DNA of 17,336 bases from Flavobacteriales bacterium (GTDB lineage: Bacteria; Bacteroidota; Bacteroidia; Flavobacteriales; TMED113). Positions 15,190 to 17,336 of the stretch are shown one piece after another (the stretch's first letter is position 1; each line of letters opens with the position of its first letter). The notes under the pieces were generated by a model that was not told the origin of the DNA, ran no database searches, and saw only the letters and a program-made list of their open reading frames with translations. Where the stretch lies: the NCBI GenBank assembly GCA_002696965.1, contig NZUB01000044.1, forward strand, positions 1 to 17,336, written 5' to 3'. The position numbers and the translations under genes were made by a program.

Positions 15190-15771
15190 TTGCATAATTT
15201 CATTATGTATTTTTAAAATTTGTGGTGTTAGTAATTTCTTTTCATTGTTTGTTATAATATAATCAGCTTTGTGTTTTATTTGTTTGTATTGAAGTTGATT
15301 TTTGATTATTTTCTTTATCTCTTCTTGAGTTCTTTTGTCTCTTTTGATAATTCTATTTATTCTTAATTTTAAAGGTGTGTGGACTAAGATTATTTTATCT
15401 AAATTTTTATTTGTTTCTGACTCAAATAATAATGCGGATTCTTTTATTATATAGTGTGTGGTTTGTTTTTTATACCAATCGTTAAAATTTCTCAAAACAA
15501 TTGGATGAATAATATTATTTAGTGTTTCAAGATGTTTTTTGTTATTAAAAACAATATGAGCTAATTTATTTGTGTCTATATTTTCCCCACTAATAATAGT
15601 ATTGCCAAATGTTTTTTTTAAAACAGATACTATGTGAGTGTTTGTATATAATTTTTTTGCAAATAAATCAGAATTAAATACTGGTATTTGTAGGGTTTTT
15701 AGAATTTGACTTATAGTTGTTTTTCCTACTCCAATACCACCTGTTAGTCCAATTTTGTAAGGGTGTTTCAA
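15184..15771 (-). CDS. coaE: Dephospho-CoA kinase
   Basis: A 195-residue P-loop kinase that phosphorylates the 3'-hydroxyl of dephospho-CoA with ATP, the last step of coenzyme A synthesis. Walker A is GGIGVGKTT at 11-19; FNSDLFAKKLY (D35) is the substrate/catalytic loop; NNIIHPIV at 85-92 is the conserved LxxIxHP motif; ESALLFES at 111-118 and RIIKRDKRTQEEIK at 140-153 form the CoA-domain and lid. Length is normal. The start is TTG at 15771: the only in-frame codons between it and the upstream stop (15778-15780) are CAT and GTA. An out-of-frame ATG-TAT-TGA ends on it (see findings). It lies 18 nt after yajC. Confidence 0.94.
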   Translation of the reverse strand: MKHPYKIGLTGGIGVGKTTISQILKTLQIPVFNSDLFAKKLYTNTHIVSVLKKTFGNTIISGENIDTNKLAHIVFNNKKHLETLNNIIHPIVLRNFNDWYKKQTTHYIIKESALLFESETNKNLDKIILVHTPLKLRINRIIKRDKRTQEEIKKIIKNQLQYKQIKHKADYIITNNEKKLLTPQILKIHNEIMQL

Positions 15772-15789
15772 TACATGTTAATTATTACG

Positions 15790-16101
15790 TTATGATTTTT
15801 CTTCAATCAAAGATTTATCTCTAGATATGGATTGTTTGTCAATAGTAATTTTTAAGTCATTAGCAATTTCCAATATCACTTTTGTTTCTTTCAGTACAGA
15901 AATTTTACCATGAATACCTCCAATGGTTACAACTTTGTCACCTTTTTTCAATTGAGACCGAAAACTATCCTCGTTTTTTTGTTTATTTATTTGTGGCCTG
16001 ATCATGAAAAAATAAAAGACGAATATAATCAGTATGATTGGAAGAAAGCTGGCAAATCCACCACTAGGAGTAGTTTGTAATAAAACAATTAATGTATTCA
16101 T
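15790..16101 (-). CDS. yajC: Preprotein translocase accessory subunit YajC
   Basis: A 103-residue inner-membrane protein that associates with SecDF and the Sec translocon. One transmembrane helix spans about 17-35 (FASFLPIILIIFVFYFFMI), followed immediately by the diagnostic RPQ and a basic stretch (INKQKNEDSFRSQLKKG). The cytosolic part has the family hallmark GDKVVTIGGIHGKI at 50-63. Size and topology are typical. It starts 9 nt after the DUF1573 gene and is followed 18 nt later by coaE, so it is very likely cotranscribed with both. Confidence 0.95.
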   Translation of the reverse strand: MNTLIVLLQTTPSGGFASFLPIILIIFVFYFFMIRPQINKQKNEDSFRSQLKKGDKVVTIGGIHGKISVLKETKVILEIANDLKITIDKQSISRDKSLIEEKS

Positions 16102-16110
16102 ATATCTATG

Positions 16111-16611
16111 TTATTCAATTACCTCAATATTTCCTGTTACTCTAAGTTTTGTGTTCGGAGGTGTTGTGTTTGCAGTTAATGTCACTGTTTTATTTTGTGC
16201 CCCTTTTTTATTTTTAGAATTAAATTTGACATTTATTTCACCTGTCCCTTTTGGTGGTATTGGTTCTTTCGGCCAACTTGGAACTGTGCAGCCACAACTA
16301 CCTTTTGCATTTGAAATAATCATAGGCTCGGTACCATTGTTGACAAAAGTAAATGTAAATTCAGGAGAATCACCTTGTTTAATTGTACCAAAGTCCCATA
16401 CTTGCCCCCCCTCATTTGTCCAGGAAAATTGAGCTTGACCGCCGTTATCAATTATTTGTGCACTAACTCCATCATCATTTACACTAGAATTAGCAGGTTG
16501 CTGCTTAGATGCTACCTCATTAGATTTGTTATTCTGAATTTTGTCAGAGGCATTTTGACAACCTATTAAACAAAGTATTAAGCTTAATGATAGAAAAATT
16601 AATTTATTCAT
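16111..16611 (-). CDS. DUF1573 lipoprotein
   Basis: A 166-residue lipoprotein. The signal ends in lipobox LIGC (C18), followed by an asparagine/serine-rich linker to about 60. Residues about 63-166 form a DUF1573 immunoglobulin-like domain: WDFGTIKQGDSPEFTFTFVN near 76-95, GSCGCTVPSWP near 107-117, and PPKGTGEINVKFNSKNKKG near 123-141. The family is very common in Bacteroidota and its function is not established. It sits between nusB (67-nt gap) and yajC (9-nt gap), the usual location for one member of the family. A candidate -7 box at 16653-16660 suggests its own promoter. Confidence 0.92.
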   Translation of the reverse strand: MNKLIFLSLSLILCLIGCQNASDKIQNNKSNEVASKQQPANSSVNDDGVSAQIIDNGGQAQFSWTNEGGQVWDFGTIKQGDSPEFTFTFVNNGTEPMIISNAKGSCGCTVPSWPKEPIPPKGTGEINVKFNSKNKKGAQNKTVTLTANTTPPNTKLRVTGNIEVIE

Positions 16612-16641
16612 TTTATATGTGATTTAGTTGGTACTGTTTGT

Positions 16642-16667
16642 ATTTAATTTTCCAAAAATAATTAAAT
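16642..16667. repeat. Inverted repeat enclosing a promoter box, between nusB and the DUF1573 gene
   Basis: ATTTAATT at 16642-16649 and AATTAAAT at 16660-16667 are perfect 8-bp inverted repeats separated by 10 nt. The candidate -7 box TATTTTTG on the minus strand occupies most of the spacer. It may be an operator or an RNA hairpin at the end of nusB; the arms are AT-only, so chance cannot be excluded. Confidence 0.35.
16653..16660 (-). promoter_or_regulatory. Candidate -7 promoter box for the DUF1573-yajC-coaE unit
   Basis: The minus strand reads TATTTTTG, an exact TAnnTTTG match, 41 nt upstream of the DUF1573 ATG at 16611 and just after the nusB stop. No TTG at the -33 distance. The 67-nt gap here is the largest in this gene cluster, which fits an internal promoter. 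Confidence 0.4.
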
Positions 16668-16678
16668 CTTCGGACTCA

Positions 16679-17336
16679 TTATAGTTTTTTTTCCAAAATA
16701 TCTTTTGTGTATTTGTCAAGTATCCCATTGATAAATTCTTTACTCTTAGGCGAACTGTATTCTTTTGAGATATCAATATATTCATCTAGCGTTACTTTAT
16801 GCGGAATATTAGTAAAGTATCTCATCTCAGTAATGGCCATTCTCATAATAATTAAGTCACTTATTGCGATTCTGTCCTTATCCCAGTTTTTAGCTAATTC
16901 AAATATAATTTGATTGATTTCATCGGCTTTTTCCACACTTTTTTCAAGGAGTCTATAGGCAAATGTTTTATCTTCTTTGTGGCGAAATAATTCCAATATG
17001 TTTAGATTTTGATCATTATTAATTTTTTCAAGCAATGTATTGTAAACTATTAATAAATCATCATTCCAATAGATTGAATGTTCTTCTATAAAGTCATGTA
17101 TTTTTTCGTTAATTATAATCTGATGTTTGAGTATTTTTAAAATTAAAATTTTTCCAATTTCTGCATCATTACTTTCTTGGTGCATATACTCAGAGTATAT
17201 GTTAGTTTTTTTCATTTTTTTTAAAATACTTTTCGCAATATTTTGAATTTTATGGTCATCAATATGAATGTATTTTTTTTTTGATGTAATAGCTTGAAGA
17301 GTACTGTTTTGTATAAATCTTGTATTTGGATTTAAA
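16679..17336 (-). CDS. nusB: Transcription antitermination factor NusB (5' end beyond window)
   Basis: The frame is open from the right edge (first full codon 17335-17333) to the TAA at 16679-16681, giving the last 218 residues. The visible N-terminal part begins LNPNTRFIQNSTLQAI, typical of the long NusB of Bacteroidota (about 300 residues in that group, with an N-terminal extension over E. coli NusB). The conserved C-terminal NusB fold is clear: NWDKDRIAISDLIIMRMAI, VTLDEYIDISKEYSSPKS and FINGILDKYTKDI. NusB binds the boxA RNA together with S10 and supports antitermination in rRNA operons. The ATG at 17215 is internal, not the start, because recognisable NusB sequence precedes it. Downstream come DUF1573, yajC and coaE, a familiar Bacteroidota order. 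Confidence 0.94.
   Translation of the reverse strand, partial: LNPNTRFIQNSTLQAITSKKKYIHIDDHKIQNIAKSILKKMKKTNIYSEYMHQESNDAEIGKILILKILKHQIIINEKIHDFIEEHSIYWNDDLLIVYNTLLEKINNDQNLNILELFRHKEDKTFAYRLLEKSVEKADEINQIIFELAKNWDKDRIAISDLIIMRMAITEMRYFTNIPHKVTLDEYIDISKEYSSPKSKEFINGILDKYTKDILEKKL

Noticed and set aside
17213..17215. ATG as the start of nusB
   Set aside because: The frame stays open to the window edge and upstream residues (NPNTRFIQN...) match Bacteroidota NusB, so the gene starts outside the window.

Overview
The window is AT-rich chromosomal DNA (roughly 30% G+C by eye) from a Bacteroidota bacterium, most likely a flavobacterium-like lineage with a compact genome. Several things agree on this: a tmRNA whose proteolysis tag is GENNYALAA, a short primary sigma factor without region 1.1, a TamA-like outer-membrane protein carrying a lipobox (TamL type), a PorT-like protein of type IX secretion, no purine-rich Shine-Dalgarno sequences, several TAnnTTTG promoter boxes, and the nusB / DUF1573 / yajC / coaE order. 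No mobile element, CRISPR array, phage gene or tRNA was found. The content is mainly core housekeeping.

Layout. (1) Positions 1-1261, minus strand: a secreted M43 (pappalysin-like) metalloprotease that runs off the left edge. It starts 20 nt after the 3' end of ssrA (tmRNA, 1282-1638, minus). (2) 1717-2907, plus: a two-domain NAD(P)-dependent dehydrogenase of the alanine dehydrogenase / saccharopine dehydrogenase superfamily, apparently transcribed divergently from ssrA. (3) 2895-11042, all minus, in transcription order: tamL-like assembly factor, class I fructose-bisphosphate aldolase, accD, rpsO, pnp, primary sigma factor, rpe. Gaps are very short (3 nt in two places). rpsO and perhaps the aldolase have their own promoter boxes. 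(4) 11085-12716, plus: a SpoU/TrmH-family RNA methyltransferase and an unrecognised exported, probably beta-barrel, protein. (5) 12721-14607, minus: a class I aminotransferase followed after 3 nt by the PorT-like protein. (6) 14686-15189, plus: a small unrecognised single-span membrane protein. (7) 15184-17336, minus: nusB (5' end beyond the right edge), a DUF1573 lipoprotein, yajC and coaE.

How it fits together. Two modules concern the cell envelope: TamL-type barrel assembly and YajC (Sec accessory) for export, and the PorT-like protein for type IX secretion. The protease at the left edge ends in a segment resembling the C-terminal tails of flavobacterial secreted proteins, so it may be a client of that route. 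The remaining genes cover transcription, translation and RNA turnover (sigma factor, NusB, S15, PNPase, tmRNA, rRNA/tRNA methylation) and central metabolism (aldolase, epimerase, acetyl-CoA carboxylase, CoA synthesis, transamination).

No clearly new system is visible. The points most worth a second look are the unrecognised proteins at 11853-12716 and 14686-15189, the protease gene abutting ssrA, the dehydrogenase of uncertain substrate, a two-codon ORF overlapping a TTG start at coaE, the apparent absence of a YbbR gene between yajC and coaE, and several AT-rich inverted repeats at gene boundaries. Every stretch longer than 100 bases is assigned to a gene or RNA.
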